From Lentisphaeria bacterium (lineage in GTDB: Bacteria; Verrucomicrobiota; Lentisphaeria; Oligosphaerales; Oligosphaeraceae), in the NCBI GenBank assembly GCA_024405215.1, contig JAKSPB010000013.1, positions 1 to 64,000 on the forward strand: a stretch of DNA of 64,000 bases, in the 5' to 3' direction. Made by a program: the position numbers and the translations under genes. Below, piece after piece: positions 1 to 7,445 of the stretch; the stretch's first letter is position 1, and each line of letters opens with the position of its first letter. Under the pieces are notes generated by a model. That model saw only the letters and a program-made list of their open reading frames with translations, ran no database searches and was not told the origin of the DNA.

Positions 1-902
1 TCTCCCAAACGATTGACGAACCACACAGGAACATGGCTGTCCAGATGGCTCTGGAAATGCTGGGAGAGATTCTCGCCGTATTTGCGGCGATGCAACGCCC
101 CGCCGCCGCATCCGGAGTCATTGGAGATGACCATGGCGAAGCGTTGGTCAATGGCTCCCGCCCACAGCGCCGTCTTCCCCAAGCGGGAATGACCATGGAC
201 GGCGACCGCTCCCTGGCGGATCTCCGGCTGTGCCTCCAGGCAATCCAGCCCCCGCGAGAGTCCCCACGCCCAGGCGCCGATCGGCGTGTAGTTCTCGCCG
301 ATCTCCCGCATGTCGACTTTGTCGTGGAAAAGCGAAAAGACGCTGGAATCCGCAAAGCCGGTCTCGTCGCGGAACAATTCGTGATAGCATATCGTGGCGG
401 AGGCGTAGCCGCGTTCCGCACACTCCCGGAAGCACCAGCGTCCTTCCTGGCATCCCCGAGGATCATCCGTCCCCGTCGGTCGGACGTCGTCCTCGGATGT
501 CGTAGCGTGGTTTCCCTTGAAGTTCAGTCCCAGGAAGGCCGGCACCGGCCCCTGCGCCTTTTGCGGCAGATAGAGGAGCATGTCGAAAGACACGCGCCTC
601 CCGTTGTTCATCGTCGCATGGATACGGATTTCCCGCCGGAGGGCCAGTCCATCCAGAGCGTCGGCCTTCTCGGAAAGCACTTCAAAACGCAGGGAATCCG
701 GACGGGGCAGAATTTCCCCGTATTCGTATTTCTTTAAGATTTCCAGTATGTTACGCCGTTGATGCGTCATCCATTCCTGCGCCGTCGTCACCTTCCTCCC
801 GTCCGGTCGCGCCAAGGGATCGGGCAGATGATAGGAAGGGACCGAATTCTCGTCACAAGGATATGGACCAAAGGAACGTGGATGTACAGAGGCTTGAGGC
901 AT
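1..902 (-). CDS. CE15 glucuronoyl esterase / acetyl-xylan-esterase-like hydrolase, partial (C-terminus outside window)
   Basis: This gene is open at the left edge, so only its N-terminal 300 residues or so are visible. Translating the minus strand gives an uninterrupted frame from an ATG at 902 (MPQASVHPRSFGPYP). An early VTTAQEWMTHQRRNIL segment is typical of the N-terminus of bacterial CE15 enzymes. The nucleophile-elbow segment GHSRLGKTALWAGA is followed by SNDSGCGGGALHRR, the CE15 signature carrying the catalytic serine and the substrate-binding region. CE15 enzymes cleave the ester between lignin alcohols and 4-O-methyl-glucuronic acid on xylan; many bacterial members are annotated as acetyl xylan esterases. 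No signal peptide is visible at this start, and the Shine-Dalgarno is weak, so the start is uncertain. The catalytic His lies beyond the edge. Confidence 0.8.
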   Translation of the reverse strand, partial: MPQASVHPRSFGPYPCDENSVPSYHLPDPLARPDGRKVTTAQEWMTHQRRNILEILKKYEYGEILPRPDSLRFEVLSEKADALDGLALRREIRIHATMNNGRRVSFDMLLYLPQKAQGPVPAFLGLNFKGNHATTSEDDVRPTGTDDPRGCQEGRWCFRECAERGYASATICYHELFRDETGFADSSVFSLFHDKVDMREIGENYTPIGAWAWGLSRGLDCLEAQPEIRQGAVAVHGHSRLGKTALWAGAIDQRFAMVISNDSGCGGGALHRRKYGENLSQHFQSHLDSHVPVWFVNRLG

Positions 903-927
903 GGGAAAAAAACTGCCGGGGTGTTCA

Positions 928-1073
928 AGGAAATTGCAAAAGTCGCCTGGGGTACTTTTCGCGGGTTCCGTCCATTTTATCCAAAATGCTTTTCGCCGTA
1001 GCAAGATACGTCTTTTCGCACTTAATGCAAACTGCCTCGCCTCCCTGAAAAGTGCCTTCTAATGGACTTTTGC
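928..1073 (-). repeat. Dispersed MITE-like repeat, copy A
   Basis: Read on the minus strand, this 146-base segment aligns along its whole length with 19707-19860 (copy B), with scattered mismatches and small length differences. Its ends form an imperfect inverted repeat (TGCAAAAGTC ... GACTTTTGCA). It sits in the gap between the esterase and the WbsX-like gene and holds no convincing gene. Confidence 0.75.
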
Positions 1074-1242
1074 ACTTGACTCGTTCGTTTTGTTGTTCAG
1101 AAAGGATGCCTTGAACCACGAATGAACACCGATGGCGTCCCCCTTCTGCAACGTCCTCAGCCAATACAACCACTGGAGGATTGGCGTCCATTGGCGCGTA
1201 TTGGAGGGGGGGCAATCCCGTTCTGAAGTAACGGTTATTTTT
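1074..1242. other. Intergenic segment with a short degenerate junk-type repeat
   Basis: With copy A this fills the 340-base gap between the esterase and the WbsX-like gene. Around 1111-1135 the text contains ACCACGAATGAACACCGATGG, resembling the short 'accacgaatgaacac' debris common in intergenic DNA of several bacterial phyla (from memory). I see no gene, promoter or clear terminator in the rest. Confidence 0.4.
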
Positions 1243-2358
1243 CTACTCCTTTCCGAAGACGCGCTTCACGGCTTCCAGGTAGCCGTAGCCATACAGCGTA
1301 TCGGGTTCCAGGAAGCTGGTCTCCGTCCATTCGTTCCAGCTGTTCAGAGTGACCAGGCGCGGCAACTGGGGACGCGCCTGCAAATACTCCTTGGCCATCC
1401 GAAGGGCCTTCTCGAAATTCTCCGGCGTGTTGTTCTTGCAGACGAACGGCAGGAACTGGCGGTAGCGGGGGTTGTTGTCCCATCCGATGGACACATGAGG
1501 GACGTAGGGAAGATTGCAGCCCTCCTCCAGGCGTTTCCACTCCGCCTTCACGTCCTCCAGGATCTCCAGATAATCCCGGTTCATATTCGTGAAATGAACG
1601 AACTGGTAATTGGTGACGCTATCAAATCCCAAGCTGTCCAGGCTCGCCTGGTCCATGCCGCCTTCATCGGGATCCACGCCCGTGATGTCGCCCTTGACGA
1701 AACGCCAGGCCACCGCCTGCAGATGCAATCCAGGAAAGCCGGCCTTGACGGTCTCCTCCCGGAAGAACTCGAAGGCCTCGCGGGTCTGTTCCACGCCGCC
1801 CAGCCCCTTGATCAAGTTCTTCAGGTCGTAGATCATGAAGACGGGCTTGCCGTCGATGGTGTAGTAATTCGGCTGGTGGAAATACTGGTCGATGACCCGG
1901 TGGCAGACGATTTCGAACTCCTTGCGGTCGATATCCGCACGCCATATGACGGTATAGCCGTTGTCGTCGGAATTCCGGATGTCCCACAGGTGGTTGGCGT
2001 TATGGTTCGCCCACATCAGATAGAACTTCATCCGTCCGTTGTTCCTGGCCTTCAGGAAACCATTGTCCAGGCACTGTTCCAGGAAGGGGCGCCGATCATA
2101 CCAGTACCAATCATAGATGAAAACGTTCACGCCATGGTCGGCGGCCGCGTTGATCTCCATCTCCATCACGTAGGGATCCGCCTCGTTCACGTAGCCCCAG
2201 AGCGGATATCGCGGCCAATTGTGGTCGGGGGTCTTCTTGACCGCGTTCTTCACCGACTGCCATTCACCCATGCCCTCCGGCCAGAACATCCGGGTCCGGG
2301 GTTCGTCTCCCGTATAGGAAGGCCATACATACGCGGCAACATCAATGGGCTGCGACAT
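1243..2358 (-). CDS. Glycosyltransferase WbsX-like / GH99-like protein
   Basis: The protein is about 371 residues. The start at 2358 (MSQPIDVAAYVWPSY) is preferred over the in-frame ATG eight codons upstream, because AAGGAG lies seven bases before it. It begins with a YVWPSY strand, then FWPEGMGEW, WGYVNEADP, an INAAADHGVNVFIYDWYWY segment, and ends with VTLNSWNEWTETSFLEPD. This order (approach strand, DWYWY, N-WNEW-E) is the pattern of the WbsX family, whose fold is GH99-like. Members occur in O-antigen clusters and in PVC-group polysaccharide regions; catalytic function is mostly unproven, and an endo-acting glycosidase is also possible. There is no signal peptide, so a cytoplasmic location is likely. 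It lies downstream of dnaA on the same strand, separated by a hairpin. Confidence 0.8.
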   Translation of the reverse strand: MSQPIDVAAYVWPSYTGDEPRTRMFWPEGMGEWQSVKNAVKKTPDHNWPRYPLWGYVNEADPYVMEMEINAAADHGVNVFIYDWYWYDRRPFLEQCLDNGFLKARNNGRMKFYLMWANHNANHLWDIRNSDDNGYTVIWRADIDRKEFEIVCHRVIDQYFHQPNYYTIDGKPVFMIYDLKNLIKGLGGVEQTREAFEFFREETVKAGFPGLHLQAVAWRFVKGDITGVDPDEGGMDQASLDSLGFDSVTNYQFVHFTNMNRDYLEILEDVKAEWKRLEEGCNLPYVPHVSIGWDNNPRYRQFLPFVCKNNTPENFEKALRMAKEYLQARPQLPRLVTLNSWNEWTETSFLEPDTLYGYGYLEAVKRVFGKE

Positions 2359-2388
2359 GGTAAATCTCCTTGGAATTTTCAAGGCTCT

Positions 2389-2416
2389 TTCAATTGCCTC
2401 GCCCGAGGCAATTGAA
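2389..2416. terminator. Perfect 13-bp hairpin between dnaA and the WbsX-like gene
   Basis: TTCAATTGCCTCG and its exact reverse complement are separated by two bases. It lies between the dnaA stop and the next start on the minus strand. No T-tract follows on either strand, so it may be a transcript-stabilising or factor-dependent termination structure rather than an intrinsic terminator. Confidence 0.45.
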
Positions 2417-2436
2417 CAGTTCCCTCTCCGCTAGAA

Positions 2437-3882
2437 TCATGCGTTCTCGTAGATTTTGCGTTCCAGGTCGGCGACTTCCTGACGGAATTCCTCGGAACTC
2501 TGGATCTTGCTCTCCACCACGGAAATCGAATGCAGGACCGTGGGATGGCTCTTGTCGAAGCCTGCTGCTATTTCCGGCAGGGACTTGTCCGTCAGCTTGC
2601 GGGAGAGATACATGGCAATCTGGCGGGGGACCGTAATTTCGCTCTGCCGGCCCTTGCCCTTCAGGTCCTGGACGCGCACGTCATAGCGCCGGGCGACGAA
2701 CTCCAGAATGCGGCTGACCGTCAGCTGCGTGGCGGCGTCGACCTCGAATTTGTTGCCGACCACCTTGTCCACCAACGCCTTGGTGACTTCCTCATAGCTC
2801 TGGAGAGGAACCATGTCCAAGTAGGCCTGCAAGGTCAAAAGGGAGCTTTCCAAATTACGGACGTTGCTCTTGATGCGCTGGGCCAGATATTCCAAAATGC
2901 CGTTGGGCAATTTCCGGGTATAGGCCTGCTGCTTTTCCGTCAGGATGGCGACGCGCGTCGTCAAGTCGGGCGGCGTGATGTCCACGGTCAGGCCGGACTC
3001 GAAGCGGGTGACCAGACGCTTCTCCAGGCCGGGGATCTCCTGCGGGATGCGATCGGAGGCCAGGACAATCTGCTTGTGGCAATCATGAAGAGCGTTGAAG
3101 GTATGGAAGAACTCCTCCTGCATACCGTCCTTGCCGCCGAAGAACTGGATGTCGTCAATCAACAGGATGTCCACATTGCGGAAACGCTGGTGGAACTCCG
3201 CCATTCCCTGCGTACGGCCGCTACGAACGGCCTCGATGAAGAGATTGCCGAACTGCTCGCTGGTCAGATACTCTACGCGCAGACGGGGATTGCGCTCCAC
3301 GGCATCGCGGGCGATGGCCTGGAGAAGATGGGTCTTGCCCAGGCCGCTGGGTCCATGGATGAAAAGGGGATTGTTGACGGCGCCGGGATGGGCGGCCACT
3401 TCCTTGCAACTGTTATAGGCGAAAAGGGTGTTCTCGCCCACAACGAAATTCTCGAAGGTGAAAAGGCGGTTCAGGCCGGAAAGAGTCTTTTCCTTCTGGG
3501 CAAGATCATTGCTGGAGACGGCACGGGAACTTTCGGAAGAAGAATCGGTCTTTGGAATAGACTTTTCGGAAATGTCCGTCTCTTCCTTTTTCTCGGCGCA
3601 TTCCACAGCGGCCTGTTCCGGAAAGTCGCATTCTTGGAAACGGACCTCGATCTTGCGCCCAAGAAGCTCGCTCAAGGCATCCGCGACCTGGGGACGGAAG
3701 TTCTCCGCCCAATCCACAAAGGAGTTCGGAGGAAAGCCCAGGACAAACTCTGACTCCGTCAAGGAAAGAGGACGGGCGGTCTCCGGGGCAAACCACATGT
3801 TGACAACCTGTGTCGGAAGCTTCTCTTTCAGTAGATTCAGGCACTGACGCCATAATATTGAAATGTCGATATCCATAGACAT
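2437..3882 (-). CDS. dnaA: Chromosomal replication initiator DnaA
   Basis: The 481-residue product has full DnaA architecture. The N-terminal domain I (residues 1-85) binds partner proteins. A variable polar linker follows (about 90-135). The AAA+ domain has Walker A GPSGLGKTH near residue 175 and Walker B ILLIDDIQFF. The C-terminal DNA-binding domain has LKGKGRQSEITVPRQIAMYL and SHPTVLHSI, the helix-turn-helix signature that reads DnaA boxes. DnaA-ATP binds oriC, melts the AT-rich unwinding element and loads the helicase. Two starts (MSMDID or MDIDIS) are possible, and neither has a strong Shine-Dalgarno. The upstream gap is AT-richer and gene direction flips across it. Confidence 0.98.
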   Translation of the reverse strand: MSMDIDISILWRQCLNLLKEKLPTQVVNMWFAPETARPLSLTESEFVLGFPPNSFVDWAENFRPQVADALSELLGRKIEVRFQECDFPEQAAVECAEKKEETDISEKSIPKTDSSSESSRAVSSNDLAQKEKTLSGLNRLFTFENFVVGENTLFAYNSCKEVAAHPGAVNNPLFIHGPSGLGKTHLLQAIARDAVERNPRLRVEYLTSEQFGNLFIEAVRSGRTQGMAEFHQRFRNVDILLIDDIQFFGGKDGMQEEFFHTFNALHDCHKQIVLASDRIPQEIPGLEKRLVTRFESGLTVDITPPDLTTRVAILTEKQQAYTRKLPNGILEYLAQRIKSNVRNLESSLLTLQAYLDMVPLQSYEEVTKALVDKVVGNKFEVDAATQLTVSRILEFVARRYDVRVQDLKGKGRQSEITVPRQIAMYLSRKLTDKSLPEIAAGFDKSHPTVLHSISVVESKIQSSEEFRQEVADLERKIYENA

Positions 3883-4707
3883 CTAGACAAAAACTCTGCA
3901 ACTCGTATTTCCCGCACTTGCGAGCCTTTTAAAAGGAGATAAAGGCGCTAAACGTCTCATTTGTCAACATGCGGCCATTTCGGCAACTGACACATGTCCG
4001 GACGGACGCCAAATGCGGCGGGCCTCAAAGTTAACCCCTATTTCCCGATTGGCAAATCCGCACGAGTGTTTTTTTGGAAACTTTTTCAATGGATTTCTTG
4101 TAACCAACTGACAATGAACAGGAAAATATTTTCTCAACCAAAACAGGAGATTTTGGGAAAGAGGCACGTGTTTCGCTTCTGAAAAACGGAACGCCCATGC
4201 CAAGGCCTTTTTTTTCCACTCTTTCTAACTGCTTGAAAATCCCCATCGCTATGAAGTTCTTTACATGGTATTTACAGGTTTTCTACAGGATTTTAAACAC
4301 CTGGCGAAAAAATATATGCCTTTCTTCTGTTTGTTGATTTTTTTCCGGTCGCCATATTCCACAATGGTCTTTTTTCCGACGGAGGGCTTCATGGAGTGTT
4401 CCACCCTGGCAATCCGCCTGGCGCAACACAAAGACCAGGAGGAAAAAGCAAGGCCATTCTGAGGGGGCGTATTCTGGGGGGGGGACTTGCGCCGGAAGGC
4501 CCCTTCTGCAGAAGAAACGACTCCCAATGTCACAACTCCTGCCGTCAGGAATCCACCGTAGGACATTCAAGTATTATAGTAACGTAGAAACGTTGTCTTG
4601 TTCTCTTTTTTCCATAGACAAAGACACGATTTTCTTCTGTTCTGCGGACTTCCCAAACTGGATCTCCATTGATTTTCACAACGCCAAGTGCGTAAATCGT
4701 TACCATC
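3883..4707. other. Long intergenic region upstream of dnaA; candidate oriC
   Basis: This gene-free gap of about 825 bases separates minus-strand dnaA from a long plus-strand gene run. It is AT-richer than the flanking genes and carries T/A runs (for example around 4063-4090, 4206-4216 and 4335-4345). Only weak matches to the DnaA box are visible: TTTTCCACT at 4212 and TATTCCACA at 4355, both 7 of 9 against TTATCCACA. The position and the strand switch suggest an origin, but the box evidence is thin. A computed GC-skew minimum here would support it. Nothing in it reads as a gene. Confidence 0.35.
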
Positions 4708-6012
4708 ATGCCTTCCTTCCTATCACAGAAAGACTATCTGGACAGAAAAGAACTTTCCGCCATCCAACTGGAACGTCTACAGCGGATTGTCCGTCATGCC
4801 TACGAACACAGTCCGTTCTATACGAAGGCATTTGACGCCATGGGGCTGAAGCCGGAAGACATCCGGGCGCTGGACGACATCGTCAAACTCCCTTTCACCC
4901 AGAAGACGGACCTGCGGGACAATTATCCGTATGGCCTGAACGCGGTTCCCCGTTCGGAGATCGTCCGCCTTCACGCTTCCAGCGGCACGACCGGAAAGCC
5001 CATCGTGGTCTCCTATACCCGTGACGACCTGGAAACCTGGAGCGAAACTGCGGCGCGTTGCTTCCTGATGGGCGGCGTAACTCCGGATGACGTGGCTGTC
5101 ATCAGCTATGGCTACAGCCTCTTCACTGGCGGCATGGGCGCCCATCAAGGCATGGAGCGTGTAGGCGCGACGGTGATTCCCCAAGGCGGCGGCAATTCGG
5201 AAAAGCTCCTGATGCTGATCCAGGACCTGCAGATCACTGTCATCTGCTGTACGCCTTCCTTCTTCGTGCACCTGATGGAAGTCGCCGGAAAAGTCGGCTT
5301 CGACCTGAAAGGCAGCAGCCTCCGTCATGGATTCTTCGGTGCGGAACCTTGGACGGACGAAATGCGCCGGCACATCGAGGAAGGAACCGGAATCATCGCA
5401 CACGACATCTTCGGACTTTCCGAGATCATGGGCCCCGGGGTCGCCGGCGGCTGTGACGCACATGCCGGCCTCCACATCTTCGAGGACCACTACTATCCGG
5501 AGATCGTGGATCCCGCCACCGGCGTCGCCCTGCCTCCCGGCGAAGAAGGCGAACTGGTCCTGACGACCTTGGACAAATGGGCCATGCCGCTTCTGCGCTA
5601 CCGCACCCACGACATCACCCGGCTGCATTACGAGCCGTGTTCCTGCGGACGAACGCTGGTCCGCATGGATCCCATCCGCCGCCGCAGCGACGACATGCTG
5701 ATCATCCGCGGCGTCAACCTCTTCCCCTCGCAGGTCGAGGCGCTTCTGCTTCCCATCAAGGGCATCGTTCCCCATTACGAGCTGGTGGTCACCCGCACAG
5801 GCGCCATGGATGACCTGGAGATCCGCGTGGAAGTCACGCCGGAGCTATTCGGCGACCAGGTTTCCGTCCTGGAAGCCCTGCAAAAGGAGATTTCCTCCAA
5901 GATCAAGGGCATGATCGGCATCAACGCCCGCGTCTCCCTGGTGGAACCAGGCGCCATCGCACGTAGCGACGGAAAGACCCGCCATGTCATCGACAAGCGA
6001 TTTAACAAGTAG
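4708..6012 (+). CDS. Phenylacetate-CoA ligase-like AMP-forming enzyme (copy 1)
   Basis: The 434-residue protein matches the PaaK branch of the ANL adenylating superfamily in full length and order. The ATP-binding P-loop LHASSGTTGKPIVVSYT is near residues 90-105, the IFGLSEIMGPG adenylation motif near residue 240, then the YRTHDITR hinge and C-terminal MLIIRGVNLFPSQVE. The family converts an aryl acid, ATP and CoA to the aryl-CoA thioester. An ACT-domain gene follows 26 bases downstream, a pairing often seen with aryl-acid ligases in anaerobes that ferment aromatic amino acids. Substrate preference cannot be read from the sequence. No strong Shine-Dalgarno precedes the ATG. A second paralogue lies at 13243. 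Confidence 0.88.
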   Translation: MPSFLSQKDYLDRKELSAIQLERLQRIVRHAYEHSPFYTKAFDAMGLKPEDIRALDDIVKLPFTQKTDLRDNYPYGLNAVPRSEIVRLHASSGTTGKPIVVSYTRDDLETWSETAARCFLMGGVTPDDVAVISYGYSLFTGGMGAHQGMERVGATVIPQGGGNSEKLLMLIQDLQITVICCTPSFFVHLMEVAGKVGFDLKGSSLRHGFFGAEPWTDEMRRHIEEGTGIIAHDIFGLSEIMGPGVAGGCDAHAGLHIFEDHYYPEIVDPATGVALPPGEEGELVLTTLDKWAMPLLRYRTHDITRLHYEPCSCGRTLVRMDPIRRRSDDMLIIRGVNLFPSQVEALLLPIKGIVPHYELVVTRTGAMDDLEIRVEVTPELFGDQVSVLEALQKEISSKIKGMIGINARVSLVEPGAIARSDGKTRHVIDKRFNK

Positions 6013-6038
6013 TTTTTTTGCAACAGAAGGAGCCTTCC

Positions 6039-6464
6039 ATGAAAATCCGTCAGCTCTCCATCTTTCTGGAAAACCGCGCCGGCCGCCTGGCCGGGGTCAC
6101 CAAGATTCTCGGCGACGCAGGCATTGACATCCTGGCCATCTCCGTGGCGGACACTACGGATTTCGGCATCCTGCGCGTCCTGGTGGACGATGGAGAAAAG
6201 GCTGCGGAAGCCCTTAAGGCGCAGGAGATCGTATGCCGTCTCACCGATGTCTCCGTGGTCTCCGTGGAAGGCATTCCCGGCGGTCTGGCCAAGGTCCTGG
6301 AGACCATCAATGCCAGCGGCGTCAACATCGAGTACATGTACGCCGTCTCCCAGAAGAAGCTCCCCAACCCCCTGATGGTCTTCCGCTTTTCAGATGACCC
6401 CAAGGCCCGTGCGGCCCTGGAGAATGCCGGCGTGAAGCTCATTGACGAAGAGGAGTTGTTCTAG
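6039..6464 (+). CDS. Tandem ACT-domain protein
   Basis: The 141-residue product is two ACT domains in tandem. The first starts MKIRQLSIFLENRAGRLAGV and the second VVSVEGIPGGLAKVLETI. The start at 6039 is chosen because AAGGAG lies six bases upstream; an earlier in-frame ATG would add seven residues. ACT domains bind amino acids or related small ligands and regulate enzymes. Stand-alone double-ACT proteins are commonly encoded beside phenylacetate-CoA-ligase-like enzymes, as here, and probably sense an aromatic amino acid or its product. The regulatory partner is inferred from context only. Confidence 0.85.
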   Translation: MKIRQLSIFLENRAGRLAGVTKILGDAGIDILAISVADTTDFGILRVLVDDGEKAAEALKAQEIVCRLTDVSVVSVEGIPGGLAKVLETINASGVNIEYMYAVSQKKLPNPLMVFRFSDDPKARAALENAGVKLIDEEELF

Positions 6465-6473
6465 CATTTCGGA

Positions 6474-7406
6474 ATGTTCCAGGCAGAGAGCACATTCTGG
6501 ATAGGCCTCGGCGCCGGCTTTCTGACGGCCATCCTCTCTGCGTGCGCCTTCCTTTTCAGCACCATCGCCCAAAAGAAGACCCCGGGGCTGACGGCGCCGG
6601 GGCTCATGGTCAACGCGGGGCTGATCATGGGAATCGTCAGCCTGGCCGGCCTGGGAATCTTCTGGAACCCCGCATTGCTGCACGGATTCTGGGGACGACT
6701 TCCGTCCCTGCTCGGCGCATCGGTCTTCTGGGCCTTGGGACAGACCTTCGTCCTGGCCGCCCAGCGGAATGTGGAATCCTCCCGCGTGGTGCCGCTTCTG
6801 GGCCTGAAGCTCCCCATGCTGGCCCTTCTCTCCCTTCTGCTGAAAGACGAGACCTTCGACTTTTGGCAGCTTTTCGCAATCCTCCTAGTGGCAGCCGCCG
6901 CATTCGTCCTGAACAAAGCCGGCAAGCGCATTCCCCTCGTGAACTTTGTTCTTGTGATGTGCGGATGCCTTTCCTATTGCTTTTCCGATCTCTCCCTGAC
7001 TGTTCAAGTTCTTCAAATCAGGCGGGAAGTGCAGGAAAGCGCCCTGATGGCCTCCTTGCACTGCGCCCTGCTCTGCTACGCCATGGCGGGTGTCTTCGCC
7101 CTTCTTTCCCTGCCCTTCACCCGGAAATGGGTGACGCGCCTGGCTTTGAGGAACGCCATTCCCTACTCCGTCCTGTGGGTCGGCTGCATCGTGATGCTGG
7201 ACTTGACTTTCGCCCTTCTGGGAACCGTCCTAGGCGTCATTCTGCAAAACACCCGGGGCATCTTCGCCATCCTCCTCACACCTGTCTTCATCTTGTGCGG
7301 ATGCACCGTCCTGGAATCCAAACTGACCCCCTCCCTTTTCTTCCGCAGGCTCCTGGCCGCCGCCATGGTCGTCCTGGCCATCTTCTTCTACAATATCGGC
7401 CACTGA
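6474..7406 (+). CDS. EamA/DMT-family-like integral membrane transporter
   Basis: The 310-residue protein is almost wholly hydrophobic, with about ten predicted membrane segments in two similar halves. The first half ends with RVVPLLGLKLPMLALLSLLL and AILLVAAAAFVLN, and the second with FAILLTPVFILCGC. That two-repeat 5+5 organisation is typical of the drug/metabolite transporter superfamily. The substrate is not deducible. It starts nine bases after the ACT gene stop, so co-transcription with the ligase and ACT genes is likely; a role in moving an aromatic or amino-acid compound is speculation from context. Confidence 0.65.
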   Translation: MFQAESTFWIGLGAGFLTAILSACAFLFSTIAQKKTPGLTAPGLMVNAGLIMGIVSLAGLGIFWNPALLHGFWGRLPSLLGASVFWALGQTFVLAAQRNVESSRVVPLLGLKLPMLALLSLLLKDETFDFWQLFAILLVAAAAFVLNKAGKRIPLVNFVLVMCGCLSYCFSDLSLTVQVLQIRREVQESALMASLHCALLCYAMAGVFALLSLPFTRKWVTRLALRNAIPYSVLWVGCIVMLDLTFALLGTVLGVILQNTRGIFAILLTPVFILCGCTVLESKLTPSLFFRRLLAAAMVVLAIFFYNIGH

Positions 7407-7445
7407 CATTTCCGTGGCATTGATTCCGCGCCTTTTCCCCTCTGC

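Noticed and set aside
925-1215. A small minus-strand ORF across repeat copy A
   Set aside because: Copy B does not preserve the same protein, so the reading frame is incidental to the repeat.
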